Source of the DNA: Chitinophagales bacterium
GTDB taxonomy: Bacteria; Bacteroidota; Bacteroidia; Chitinophagales; JADIYW01
DNA: 64,000 bases
Assembly: GCA_023957235.1 (NCBI GenBank)
Contig: JAMLHI010000001.1
Coordinates: 310,001-374,000 of the forward strand
Direction of reading: 5' to 3'
The notes under the pieces are model-generated. The model did no database searches. It worked only from the letters and a program-made list of their open reading frames with translations, and was not told where the DNA came from. Positions 1 to 8,351 of this stretch are shown here, piece after piece; position 1 is the stretch's first letter, and each line of letters opens with the position of its first letter. A program made the translations under genes and the position numbers.

Positions 1-759
1 AGTAGTCTTCACTGCTGAAGGAGAAGGTGGTTTATATTTACCTTTAGCCTTTTGCTTTAGCATTTTTTCTTTGGCTTTAATCTTTTGTTGAAGTTCCTTC
101 TCTTTGGCTTTTGCAACAGCCTCCATTCTTTTTTTCTTATCTTCTGCAGACTTAGCTATTTCACTGTTTTTTGATTTTTCTTTTTGCTCCAATTCCTTCT
201 TCTTGTCTTTAGCAATTTTATTCAATTCCTTTTGCTTGGCAACCTTAGCCTTTAAAATTGCTTTTTGAGAAATAGCTGCTTTTTTATTATTGAATTTTCC
301 TCTCAAAGCAGTAGAAACATATTGAAAATCAACCAGAGCACTATCTAAACTACCTTTCAAAAAATGGGCTTTACCCAATAGTGTATAACAATCATCTTTC
401 CATCTAGAATAATCATGTCTTTGCAGGACGACACCAGTCTTGACGATGATTTTCTGAAGTTGAGCCTCATTGCCTGCAAACGAGGGAGGATAGTCATGAA
501 AATAAAAAGGGAGAGTATCCTGATAATTGATGGTAGAATTGCGTTCATGCTCTTTAAGCATTTCATCATAAATACGTTTGGCATTGAAATAATAATTATT
601 TCTAGTGTTCACGTCCCCCCAACCTTTTTTGAGTATGCTAACATCTTTTTTCTTACCTGAATTTTTAGATGGCTTTGCCTCTATATTATTCCAATAAAAA
701 AAGGAACAATATATAAGTGCAACTATATATCCTATTTTATACCACTTATAGTGGAACAT
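1..759 (-). CDS. SprE/PorW-like TPR protein, 5' part only
   Basis: Open frame of 253 codons from an ATG at 757-759 (reverse strand) to the left edge with no stop, so the C-terminal part is outside the window. The N-terminus has a hydrophobic stretch (residues 9-24) suggesting a signal peptide or anchor. Then comes a segment with NTRNNYYFNAKRIYDEM and YSRWKDDCYTLLGKAHF, which resembles the N-terminal TPR region of SprE/PorW, a component of type IX secretion and gliding in Bacteroidota. From about residue 160 the protein becomes a Lys/Glu/Ala-rich charged coil (repeats of AKEKELQQKIKAKEK type). The family assignment rests on these motifs and on the other T9SS genes in the window; another TPR protein is possible. 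The charged coil is unusual enough that the full-length gene should be inspected. Confidence 0.6.
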   Translation of the reverse strand, partial: MFHYKWYKIGYIVALIYCSFFYWNNIEAKPSKNSGKKKDVSILKKGWGDVNTRNNYYFNAKRIYDEMLKEHERNSTINYQDTLPFYFHDYPPSFAGNEAQLQKIIVKTGVVLQRHDYSRWKDDCYTLLGKAHFLKGSLDSALVDFQYVSTALRGKFNNKKAAISQKAILKAKVAKQKELNKIAKDKKKELEQKEKSKNSEIAKSAEDKKKRMEAVAKAKEKELQQKIKAKEKMLKQKAKGKYKPPSPSAVKTT

Positions 760-1091
760 CTTTATAAAATTCACTATTGAAACGCAATTTCTCAATTTTA
801 TTTCATTTATCCTTCTCATTAACTCATAAAATAAAAAACTGTCGTCAAACTATTTAGAAAAGTTGATGATTTTTACGAGTGAAGAAAATTATTATCTATT
901 ACAAATTTAGTAAGTGCTAACCCTTAAAAACTAAAAGGAATTTACAAAGCTTCTTTCCTTTCAGAACCAAAGTCGATTTTTTTTGTCCAATGCTACCTAG
1001 TCAGCCCTCTGCTCCACATTCTAAATATCGGCAATTAACACACATTGCTGCCAATTCATAGATTTATTATATATTTACTTGAAATTTTTAA
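760..1091. other. AT-rich intergenic gap
   Basis: About 330 bases between the start of the SprE-like gene and the first codons of the antitoxin-like frame. No open frame, tRNA, clear terminator or transposon end was seen. It must contain the promoter of the leftward gene and, if the toxin-antitoxin pair is active, its rightward promoter. Confidence 0.5.
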
Positions 1092-1094
1092 ATC

Positions 1095-1838
1095 ATCGCA
1101 ACAGATAAACTAAATACCAATCAACTAAAAAGCTATTTCAAGAACAAATCCGTTTTTGAAACAAAGGATATTATTGCCTTTTACGAACAAATAGAAAGCA
1201 ACATAAAACCAACAACCATAAATTGGAGAATTTATGCTTTAGTTCAAAATGGTGTTTTACAGCGAATTGGAAGAGGAAAATTTACTGTAGGTAAAGAAGT
1301 AAAATATATTCCTGAAATCTCATCAACAATAAAAAATATTTTCAAAAAACTGAAAAGGGAGTTTCCTAATACAAACATTTGTGTTTGGAACACATCCGCC
1401 CTTAATGAATTTATACAACACCAACCCAAGCAATTTTTTACTTTGGTAGAAACAGATAAAGAAACAACCAATTCTGCTTTTTACTTTTTGAGGGAAATTA
1501 AAAAGTCGGTTTTTATTGAACCTACAAGCGACATTTTAGAAAAATATATTCTGAACGAAAAAGAAACATTCATCATAAAACCAATTATTTCAGAAGCTCC
1601 AACACAAAATATAAATGGGATAGAAACCATAACCATTGAAAAAGTGTTAGTAGATATTTTTTGTGATGATGTTATTTTTTCAACTCAGCAAGGTGAAGAA
1701 ATACGAATGATTTTTAAAAATGCATTTGAAAAATACACCATCAACCAAAGTAAAATGCTTCGCTATGCAGATAGACGTAGAAAGAAAGAAGAATTGAGCC
1801 AGTTTATAAAAACAATTTCAAATTTATGGCAGCATTAA
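1095..1838 (+). CDS. AbiEi-like antitoxin (DUF6577 type), start codon unclear
   Basis: An uninterrupted frame runs from just after a TAA at 1089-1091 to TAA at 1836-1838, about 247 codons. Its N-terminal part (DKLNTNQLKSYF..., then TTINWRIYALVQNGVLQRIGRG) looks like the winged-helix domain of DUF6577/AbiEi-type antitoxins. The C-terminal part carries the family-like stretches TSDILEKYI, TIEKVLVDIF and MLRYADRRRKKE. No ATG, GTG or TTG precedes the domain: the frame opens ATC ATC GCA ACA GAT, and the first standard start is a TTG at 1443, which would discard the whole DNA-binding half. The gene therefore either starts at a rare codon (ATC at 1092 or 1095) or has lost its start by a single substitution. 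It overlaps the downstream Fic gene by one base (TAATG), which implies translational coupling. Family knowledge suggests repression of its own promoter; that is inferred here. Confidence 0.7.
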   Translation: MATDKLNTNQLKSYFKNKSVFETKDIIAFYEQIESNIKPTTINWRIYALVQNGVLQRIGRGKFTVGKEVKYIPEISSTIKNIFKKLKREFPNTNICVWNTSALNEFIQHQPKQFFTLVETDKETTNSAFYFLREIKKSVFIEPTSDILEKYILNEKETFIIKPIISEAPTQNINGIETITIEKVLVDIFCDDVIFSTQQGEEIRMIFKNAFEKYTINQSKMLRYADRRRKKEELSQFIKTISNLWQH

Positions 1839-2626
1839 TGGATAAATTACAAATAATACCAACAGGTTTGCTTAGAGTATATTTGGAGCAAGTTCCAAAA
1901 GGGTTGCAAGTGGCTTTTGATAAGTTGCAAGATGCAGATATTTCAACTAATACATTTAGTTTCTATACTTCAGTGGCATCGGTTTTCAGCAGTAAAATTG
2001 AGGGCGAAGATATAGAGCTCGACAGCTATATTAAGCACAAAGCAATGGGCATAGAGTTTAATCTCGACTACACTAAAAAGATTGACGATCTTTACAACGC
2101 TTACATTTTTGCTGAACAAAACGTACTTACACGGCAAAATATCAGTCAAGCACACACTTTGCTTGCCGTAAATTTTGTAGAAAAAACTAAGTTGGGCAAA
2201 TTCCGTACACACAATATGTATGTAGCCACTAACGATGGCCGAATCGAATACGTTGCAGCTTCTCCCTACGAAGTAGAACTGGAAATGACCAAATTGTACA
2301 ACGACATTTCGATTTTACTAAAGACTGATTTAAGTATTGAAGAAGTGTTTTTCTACGCTTCGTTTATTCATTTGGTGTTTGTAAAAATCCATCCTTGGAA
2401 TGACGGAAATGGAAGAAGTGCAAGACTTATCGAAAAATGGTTTTTGGCTCAAAAATTAGGCGAAAAAGCATGGTTTTTGCAAAGTGAAAATATGTATTAC
2501 CATGAACACCAAACATACTATAGAAACATACGGTTATTGGATTTGGAATATCCCAAATTAGATTATAAACAGGCATTACCCTTTTTATTGATGTTGCCAA
2601 GTTGCCTAAATTCTATAACAAGCTGA
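1838..2626 (+). CDS. Fic family protein (probable AMP-transferase)
   Basis: 262 residues if started at the ATG that overlaps the upstream stop (TAATG); an in-frame ATG at 1826 is the alternative. The Fic core is visible as HPWNDGNGRSAR near residue 185, close to the canonical HxFx(D/E)GNGRxxR with Trp in place of Phe and the catalytic His and Arg residues kept. Near residue 46 SSKIEG matches the (S/T)xxxE(G/N) inhibitory motif, so this is a class II Fic protein with its own N-terminal inhibitory helix. Fic enzymes usually transfer AMP from ATP to a hydroxyl side chain of a target protein; the target here is unknown. The pairing with an AbiEi-like protein suggests a toxin-antitoxin or regulatory pair inserted between sprE-like and atpZ genes. 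Confidence 0.85.
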   Translation: MDKLQIIPTGLLRVYLEQVPKGLQVAFDKLQDADISTNTFSFYTSVASVFSSKIEGEDIELDSYIKHKAMGIEFNLDYTKKIDDLYNAYIFAEQNVLTRQNISQAHTLLAVNFVEKTKLGKFRTHNMYVATNDGRIEYVAASPYEVELEMTKLYNDISILLKTDLSIEEVFFYASFIHLVFVKIHPWNDGNGRSARLIEKWFLAQKLGEKAWFLQSENMYYHEHQTYYRNIRLLDLEYPKLDYKQALPFLLMLPSCLNSITS

Positions 2627-2763
2627 AAAAAATCTAATCCCCAAGAATTCTCCTATTGGTATAAAATTTATGAACATTAAATGCTGACTGAAAACTTCAC
2701 TTCAAAACAATTTCTTTAGACAAAGAAGAAGAAGATATATCAAACCCCATGATTAAAAATATT

Positions 2764-2796
2764 TTTGCCCTTGCGTGATTAACTTTTGTAATTTTG
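2764..2796 (+). promoter_or_regulatory. Bacteroidota-type promoter of atpZ
   Basis: TTTG at 2764-2767 and TAATTTTG at 2789-2796 with 21 bases between them match the Bacteroidota vegetative promoter pattern (TTTG at -33, TAnnTTTG at -7). The start codon of the next gene is at 2802, only five bases after the -7 box, so transcription would begin at or beside the ATG and give a leaderless or near-leaderless mRNA. Confidence 0.55.
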
Positions 2797-2801
2797 TACA
2801 G

Positions 2802-3011
2802 ATGGATAATCAAAACAAAAAAAGTCATTTCCAAACTTGGGTGAGATACTCTACCATAGGGTCCGAGATGGCAGGAGCTGTGTTTTTTGGAGGATTTGGG
2901 GGGCATAAAATTGACCAATGGATGCAAAACGAAACCCCTTGGGCGACTATTGGATTATTATTTGTAGGTTTGTCTGCAGCATTTTATATAGTTTATAAAC
3001 AATTGAAGTGA
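2802..3011 (+). CDS. atpZ: AtpZ/AtpI-like small membrane protein
   Basis: 69 residues from ATG 2802; the frame extends upstream to a GTG at 2775, but that start would lie within the promoter. After a basic N-terminus, WVRYSTIGSEMAGAVFFGGFGGHKIDQWM and a second hydrophobic segment give the two-helix layout of AtpZ/AtpI-type proteins, which assist assembly of the F1Fo ATP synthase rotor and may carry Mg2+. The stop overlaps the start of the next gene (GTGA, 3008-3011), so the two are translated together. In other Bacteroidota such genes precede atpB; here no ATP synthase subunit follows and the next genes are pheS and a radical SAM gene. Confidence 0.75.
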   Translation: MDNQNKKSHFQTWVRYSTIGSEMAGAVFFGGFGGHKIDQWMQNETPWATIGLLFVGLSAAFYIVYKQLK

Positions 3012-3409
3012 AAAATATTTCCCGACAATATCTCCAAACATCAATTTTAGCTTGGACTGTTGTTTCAGCAATAGGAGGCTTAGCTTCCTTTCTTTTGGAC
3101 GATGCGATACGCTTTTTCACAATTGGGTTAAGCGCAATTTCATTGTTGGCAATATTAGCTCTTTGGAAAAATTCTACTGGCGTTCAATCCCAATCCATAC
3201 AGTCTGCAATGATGATGTTAGTAATCCTTTCTATTAAGATGTTTGCTAGCGGAGCTGTGTTTATTTATTATTTTTATTTCAATCAAAATAAAATATTCAT
3301 TCCTTTAATTTCTGGATTTATTTTGGTCACTGGATATTCTGCTATAGAAACATATTTGGTCATTAAATTATCTAAAGTTTCTAAAGAAAAAGACAGGAGT
3401 CCAGTCTGA
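3008..3409 (+). CDS. Four-helix membrane protein, ATP synthase I-like
   Basis: 133 residues starting at GTG, overlapping the AtpZ stop by four bases. Four hydrophobic segments are visible (about residues 10-30, 33-52, 66-88 and 93-117). Position directly after AtpZ and general shape suggest an AtpI/ATP-synthase-I-type accessory protein, but there is no clear catalytic or binding motif, so this rests on context. It acts in the inner membrane if the prediction is right. Confidence 0.55.
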   Translation: MKNISRQYLQTSILAWTVVSAIGGLASFLLDDAIRFFTIGLSAISLLAILALWKNSTGVQSQSIQSAMMMLVILSIKMFASGAVFIYYFYFNQNKIFIPLISGFILVTGYSAIETYLVIKLSKVSKEKDRSPV

Positions 3410-3486
3410 AAGACATAGATTTGCAATTTTTAAAATTCTTTAGCCCTATTAAAAGCATAAGAATATCGCTTTTACATTTTGTTTCA

Positions 3487-3494
3487 TAATTTTG
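3487..3494 (+). promoter_or_regulatory. -7 element upstream of pheS
   Basis: TAATTTTG matches the Bacteroidota -7 consensus TAnnTTTG and ends five bases before the pheS ATG at 3500, the same geometry as at atpZ. No good TTTG element is seen at the -33 position, so the assignment is weaker. Confidence 0.4.
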
Positions 3495-3499
3495 TAGTC

Positions 3500-4537
3500 A
3501 TGGAAGTTTTCGATAAAGCCAGCCAATTATTGGAAGAAATAAAAAACACTGAAATTTCATCTCCTGAAAGTTTAGAACAGTTTAGAATTAAGTTTTTGGG
3601 AAGCAAAAGTATTCTTAAAGACCTTTTTGGGGAAATCAAATCCGTTCCTAATGAACTGAAAAAAGAATTTGGGCAAAGGATAAACGCTGTCAAACAAGCA
3701 GCAGAAGAGAAGTTTCAATTATTGAAAGAACAATTTGAATCTCAAACTCAACAATCTGATGTTTCAGAACTGGATTTGACTCGTCCTGGATATAGTCATG
3801 CAATAGGCTCTAGGCATCCAGTCAGATTAGTCATGGAAGAGATGGTAGAAATCTTTAAGCGTATAGGCTTTGTGGTAGAAGAAGATCGTGAAATTGAAGA
3901 TGACTGGCATAATTTTTCAGCATTAAATCTACCTGAAGATCACCCAGCTAGAGATATGCAGGATACTTTTTATATTTCATTAGATCCAGCAACAGTTCTT
4001 CGCACTCATACTTCTAGCGTACAGGTGAGGGTAATGGACAGACAGAAGCCTCCAATACGTATTTTGTCTCCTGGGAAAGTATTTAGAAACGAGACAATTT
4101 CTGCACGTTCACATTGCTTTTTTCATCAGGTAGAAGGCTTATATGTAGATGAAAACGTTTCTTTTGCAGATTTACTTCAAACTTTGCAATTTTTTGCAGC
4201 TGAATTTTTTGGTTCAGATACTAAAATAAAAGTTCGTCCTTCCTATTTCCCATTTACAGAACCATCAGCAGAAGTAGATGTAAGTTGTTTCTTATGTCAT
4301 GGCGAAGGCTGCAATGTCTGCAAACATACTGGATGGGTAGAAATTTTAGGTTGCGGAATGGTTGATCCCAAAGTACTTGAAAATTGCAAAATAGACTCCA
4401 AAAGATATTCTGGTTTTGCTTTTGGCGTAGGAGTGGAAAGAATCGCGTTGATGAAATATGGCATAAAAGATATTCGTGTACTATCAGAAAATGACGTTCG
4501 ATTTTTAAGCCATTTTAAGTCTGTGGTTGTTGGATAA
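3500..4537 (+). CDS. pheS: Phenylalanine-tRNA ligase alpha subunit
   Basis: 345 residues from ATG 3500; an in-frame TTG at 3479 overlaps the promoter and is unlikely. PheS forms an alpha2-beta2 enzyme with PheT and charges tRNA-Phe in the cytoplasm. The N-terminal coiled-coil arm (residues 1-85) is followed by the class II synthetase core. Family motifs include LRTHTSSVQVRVM (motif 2 region), FFHQVEGLYVDE and the motif 3 segment FGVGVERIALMKYGI near the C-terminus, plus a CxxC-containing CHGEGCNVCKHTGW insert often seen in bacterial PheS. pheT is not adjacent, which is common in Bacteroidota. The downstream gene begins four bases after the stop. Confidence 0.97.
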   Translation: MEVFDKASQLLEEIKNTEISSPESLEQFRIKFLGSKSILKDLFGEIKSVPNELKKEFGQRINAVKQAAEEKFQLLKEQFESQTQQSDVSELDLTRPGYSHAIGSRHPVRLVMEEMVEIFKRIGFVVEEDREIEDDWHNFSALNLPEDHPARDMQDTFYISLDPATVLRTHTSSVQVRVMDRQKPPIRILSPGKVFRNETISARSHCFFHQVEGLYVDENVSFADLLQTLQFFAAEFFGSDTKIKVRPSYFPFTEPSAEVDVSCFLCHGEGCNVCKHTGWVEILGCGMVDPKVLENCKIDSKRYSGFAFGVGVERIALMKYGIKDIRVLSENDVRFLSHFKSVVVG

Positions 4538-4541
4538 AATA

Positions 4542-5579
4542 ATGAGGAAAGCCCAGATTCAAAACGAACTTCATTTTCTCCGCACTCTTACTTTATATAG
4601 ATTGTGGAATATGGTGAAAGTATATTTCTCTTTTCATCTTTCACAAAGGTTGAAAAAACCTATCCAATGGGGCTTGCCTTTTTCCATTTCTATTGAACCG
4701 ACAACCTCTTGTAATTTAAGGTGCCCTGAATGCCCTAGTGGACTAAGGGAATTCACTCGCCCTACAGGAATGCTAGATGCCGCACTTTTCCGTAAAGTCA
4801 TTGATGATGTACATCTACATGTCAATTATTTGACATTTTATTTTCAGGGAGAACCTTATTTACATAAAGAGTTTTTAGACATGGTAGAGTATGCTGGTTC
4901 AAAGAAAATATATACCGCCACTTCTACAAATGGTCATTTTCTCACTGATGATAGAGCTAAGAGAACAGTTGAATCTGGATTGAACCGGTTAATTATTTCT
5001 ATTGATGGCACAACTCAAGACACCTATAAACAATATCGAATTGGTGGCAATCTTGAAAGGGTTATAAAAGGAGCTAAGAATATTATCAAATGGAAAAATG
5101 AATTAAAAAGTTCTACTCCTTATGTGATTTTTCAGTTCTTAGTCGTCAAACATAATGAACATCAAATAGAAGATGTAAAGAATCTAGCAAGAGAAATAGG
5201 AGTAGATGAAGTGATTTTAAAAACTGCTCAAATCTATGATTATCAGAATGGTAGCCCTCTGATACCAGAGAATGAAGAATACTCCAGATATAAGAAGCAG
5301 GCTGATGGAACATATACTATCAAAAATTTATTAGCTAATGGATGTTGGAAGTTATGGCATTCTTGTGTTGTAACATGGGATGGTCGAGTCCTTCCTTGTT
5401 GTTTTGATAAAGATGGAAAATATGTGATGGGCAATGTCAGTCTAAGCCCTTTTAAAAAGATATGGTGGAATAACAGATACCATAATTTTAGAAAGAAGAT
5501 AGTCCGTTCACGGAAAGAGATAGATATGTGTAAAAATTGTAGCGAAGGTTGCAAGGTGAATATCCGCTATGATTTTTAA
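4542..5579 (+). CDS. Radical SAM/SPASM domain protein
   Basis: 345 residues from the ATG four bases after pheS (a TTG at 4527 would overlap pheS). The radical SAM cluster motif CNLRCPEC (CxxxCxxC) lies near residue 56, followed by the GEP-like segment FQGEPYLH and ISIDGTTQDTYKQYR, typical of the SPASM subgroup. The C-terminus has cysteine groups (CWKLWHSCVVTWDGRVLPCCFD, CKNCSEGC) of a SPASM domain that binds auxiliary iron-sulfur clusters. Such proteins modify peptides, proteins or other substrates by S-adenosylmethionine radical chemistry. No small precursor peptide gene is evident nearby and the substrate is unknown. The close spacing to pheS suggests co-transcription rather than shared function. 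Confidence 0.9.
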   Translation: MRKAQIQNELHFLRTLTLYRLWNMVKVYFSFHLSQRLKKPIQWGLPFSISIEPTTSCNLRCPECPSGLREFTRPTGMLDAALFRKVIDDVHLHVNYLTFYFQGEPYLHKEFLDMVEYAGSKKIYTATSTNGHFLTDDRAKRTVESGLNRLIISIDGTTQDTYKQYRIGGNLERVIKGAKNIIKWKNELKSSTPYVIFQFLVVKHNEHQIEDVKNLAREIGVDEVILKTAQIYDYQNGSPLIPENEEYSRYKKQADGTYTIKNLLANGCWKLWHSCVVTWDGRVLPCCFDKDGKYVMGNVSLSPFKKIWWNNRYHNFRKKIVRSRKEIDMCKNCSEGCKVNIRYDF

Positions 5580-5675
5580 TGAGCGGGTATTATAAATATT
5601 TTCTTACCCCTTAGTCTCAACTTTCTATTCGTCAATAATAGAGAATTTATGATGAATCAATTCAATATGGGGAAC

Positions 5676-8264
5676 TTATTTCCCTTCTAAAAATTTATTG
5701 ATTTGATAGATAATAAATTCCTTATGCGCCTTAGATGATGCATCTCCAACTCCATTAGCTGCCATACGTTTTATTTTTTGTACTTCTACCAACACCGCAG
5801 ATTTAGCCACTTGAGAAAAATCTGAAGATTTTAGTATCTGAATAAGCATATCGACATAATTGACCTGCAATTGTTGCCTGATTGTATTGACATTTCCAGA
5901 AATATCTCCTTTAACAATAGCTTGTGTCAAATCTGAAAGCATTGTATTGATATCATATTGGTTGCCATACAGTTTTGTATCAACAATTTTGTCTAAAGTA
6001 TTTTTGTGCAGAATTTGCTTGAGTATCAAAGATTGAATGTTCAAAATGCGTTGATGAATACTCGGTAGTTCGCTGCTACCATAAAATTCATATCCTCTTC
6101 TTTGAGATTGTAAGTAGTTGTAGAGTTCGGATTCACTGTCGAAAGCATTAGGCGAAAATGCATATTTTGCCAACATATCCATCGCTCTTTTTTGCTCGTT
6201 CAATTGTACCGGAACAAATGGAACAATAGTATCTTGTCCTGCAAAATTCCTATTGACATATACTCCTCCAATCCATCTACTAAGTACAGTAAAATTACTT
6301 GAATTTCTACTAGAAAGGATGAGATATGCATTTTTAAGTTCTTGATATGATTGATTTTCTTTGATATATTTTGCCTTTAATAAGCCAAAGGTCTTATTGT
6401 TCAATATAATCTGCCCCTCTGCATAAGAGAGAGGGTCACTTGTCATATCATAAAGCATAGCTCTCGGATCTGTTCCTTTGCCAGGACTTCTCATGTCATC
6501 AGCATCATTGAAAAATAAATTTTCTCTGTTATTGGATTTAGAAAGAATCGTTTGTAACCCTTCTTTTTCTTGTTCAGGAGAAAATTGAGAATAGCCATAT
6601 TGAATAGCCCATCTATCATAAAGTCCTGGAACAATAGTAAAATAGGAGCCTTGATGATTTTTATCTGGAGAGATATTGGCAATATTATAGTCCATAACTG
6701 AACTTGAAATACCTATTGTTTCTCCATAATTTTTATTTTGCCATTGTTCATTTGAAGCGTTAAAACTGCCAGCAAAATTATGATTCAAACCTAATGTGTG
6801 GCCAACTTCATGGAGGACTAATTCAATAAGACATTGAGTCATAAATGTGTCCTTTTGAATATGGTCAAAATTATACACTTCCATAATCGTATTGCCATAA
6901 GAAAGGTTTTCCCCCAAATGCATTCCAGCATTACAATAAGTATCTCTTTTTGAATGTGCCCAAGAATTATTTGCCTCATCTCCAGACGCTAATCCAGACA
7001 GGCTAAAAATTTTTGCCTGCTTGACTCTATTGGATAAATAAATCCATTCTAACATGATGTCAGCTCCAATTAACTGTCCTGTTCTCGGATTAGAAAAGCT
7101 GGGACCATATCCCCCAAATGGGGGATTGGGAGAAGATGTCCATCTGATGACATTATAACGAATATCTCCTGCATCCCATGAAGCAGTATCTGGTTGTATA
7201 TTACAAACAATTGCATTTTTGAAGCCAGCAGTCTCAAATGCTATATTCCATCTCTCTACTGCATCTTTAATAATTGGGCGCAATGCCAATGGGGTCGTAT
7301 TCTCTATCCAAAAAGTAATCGGTTCTATGGGTTCTGAAATAAGCAATGTACTGTCTTTCTTCACCAAGTGCCATCTTTTGATTTTGTCTTTATATGGTGT
7401 CACGCTTGTTGAAGTTAACTCAGTGGATTGGTTTAAAAAATAGCCTACTCTTGGGTCGTCATACCTAATTCTATAGTTGTTTTGTGGCATTTCAATGATA
7501 GAGTGTCTGACTTTTACCGAGACATTTCTTGCATCTGTGACTTCTTGATCTCCTTCATTGACTGGAGATGCATTGCTATAAACATATTCAACTTCGATAT
7601 CGGTATTTTGAGGATAGTTTTGTAGCCTTAAATATTTAGTTTTTTTAGGGGTCAAGCTACCTAATGAAAAACTGGAAGGGCTTGGGGTAGGACTTGGAGA
7701 AGGTTTTATCTGGCTCAAAGATTCTGAAAGGAAGATTCCGTCTGCTTCAATCAAAAATCTAGTACTTGTATTACCTAAAGAATCTAAGGTGTCCACAGTA
7801 AGTGCCTGAATCAATTCAGAAGCAAGTATAGGCTGATTAATATTGGCATCTTTTGCCTTGGATAATTCAGAATTAGGGTCAAAATAAAAAGAAGTATTTT
7901 GTGCTTTTATTTCAATTCTATCAAAGACTTGTGAAAAGGTCAAGACAATATTATCACGGTATGCTCCTCTAAAATACCCTGCATCTACAACGCCATCCAA
8001 GACATACATAAAATAGATAAACTCTTTATTGAGCTGTGAGCTATTGATTTCCAAATATGTTTTCCCTGTTATGGAATCTTGATATAAAGGAAAAAGCCCC
8101 TCACTTTTCCTCAACTTCTCGGTAAGTTCTTTTATTGGCTTAAAATTACTCTTGACATTTTCTGTTTTAAGAGTATCTGCTGCTATTGCTTCTTTCTTTT
8201 TAGACTTGCCAAATGAAAATTGAAATGTGAAAAATGCTAAGAATATCAATAAATAGTTTTTCAT
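5676..8264 (-). CDS. Secreted zinc metalloprotease (DUF5117/DUF4953 type)
   Basis: 862 residues with an N-terminal signal peptide (MKNYLLIFLAFFTFQFSFG). The zinc site HEVGHTLGLNHNF near residue 483 gives HExxHxxGxxH, a metzincin-like motif, and SVMDYN shortly after may be the Met-turn. The N-terminal third matches the DUF5118/DUF5117 pattern (EINSSQLNKEFIYFMYVLDG, YRDNIVLTF) and the rest the DUF4953 catalytic domain of Bacteroidota zinc-dependent metalloproteases. A short Pro/Ser-rich linker (PSPSPTPSPSS) occurs near residue 190. Probably periplasmic or outer-membrane associated; no T9SS C-terminal signal is obvious. Substrate unknown. Confidence 0.9.
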   Translation of the reverse strand: MKNYLLIFLAFFTFQFSFGKSKKKEAIAADTLKTENVKSNFKPIKELTEKLRKSEGLFPLYQDSITGKTYLEINSSQLNKEFIYFMYVLDGVVDAGYFRGAYRDNIVLTFSQVFDRIEIKAQNTSFYFDPNSELSKAKDANINQPILASELIQALTVDTLDSLGNTSTRFLIEADGIFLSESLSQIKPSPSPTPSPSSFSLGSLTPKKTKYLRLQNYPQNTDIEVEYVYSNASPVNEGDQEVTDARNVSVKVRHSIIEMPQNNYRIRYDDPRVGYFLNQSTELTSTSVTPYKDKIKRWHLVKKDSTLLISEPIEPITFWIENTTPLALRPIIKDAVERWNIAFETAGFKNAIVCNIQPDTASWDAGDIRYNVIRWTSSPNPPFGGYGPSFSNPRTGQLIGADIMLEWIYLSNRVKQAKIFSLSGLASGDEANNSWAHSKRDTYCNAGMHLGENLSYGNTIMEVYNFDHIQKDTFMTQCLIELVLHEVGHTLGLNHNFAGSFNASNEQWQNKNYGETIGISSSVMDYNIANISPDKNHQGSYFTIVPGLYDRWAIQYGYSQFSPEQEKEGLQTILSKSNNRENLFFNDADDMRSPGKGTDPRAMLYDMTSDPLSYAEGQIILNNKTFGLLKAKYIKENQSYQELKNAYLILSSRNSSNFTVLSRWIGGVYVNRNFAGQDTIVPFVPVQLNEQKRAMDMLAKYAFSPNAFDSESELYNYLQSQRRGYEFYGSSELPSIHQRILNIQSLILKQILHKNTLDKIVDTKLYGNQYDINTMLSDLTQAIVKGDISGNVNTIRQQLQVNYVDMLIQILKSSDFSQVAKSAVLVEVQKIKRMAANGVGDASSKAHKEFIIYQINKFLEGK

Positions 8265-8351
8265 AATAAGCGACTTTAATCTAAGTTGGTGTACAAAAGT
8301 GAATCAATAATAGGAAATAATTTGGGATAAGAAATTCTTTCTGTGAAGAAA

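Noticed and set aside
357..660. Open frames on both strands inside the SprE-like gene
   Set aside because: They are short and lie across the continuous leftward frame that has motif support, so they are chance frames.
1443..1838. A 131-codon gene starting at TTG 1443
   Set aside because: The reading frame continues upstream with a family-typical winged-helix domain; starting at 1443 would cut the protein in half.
5676..8264. Pro/Ser repeat PSPSPTPSPSS as a minisatellite
   Set aside because: Too short and codon-variable; it reads as a simple protein linker.
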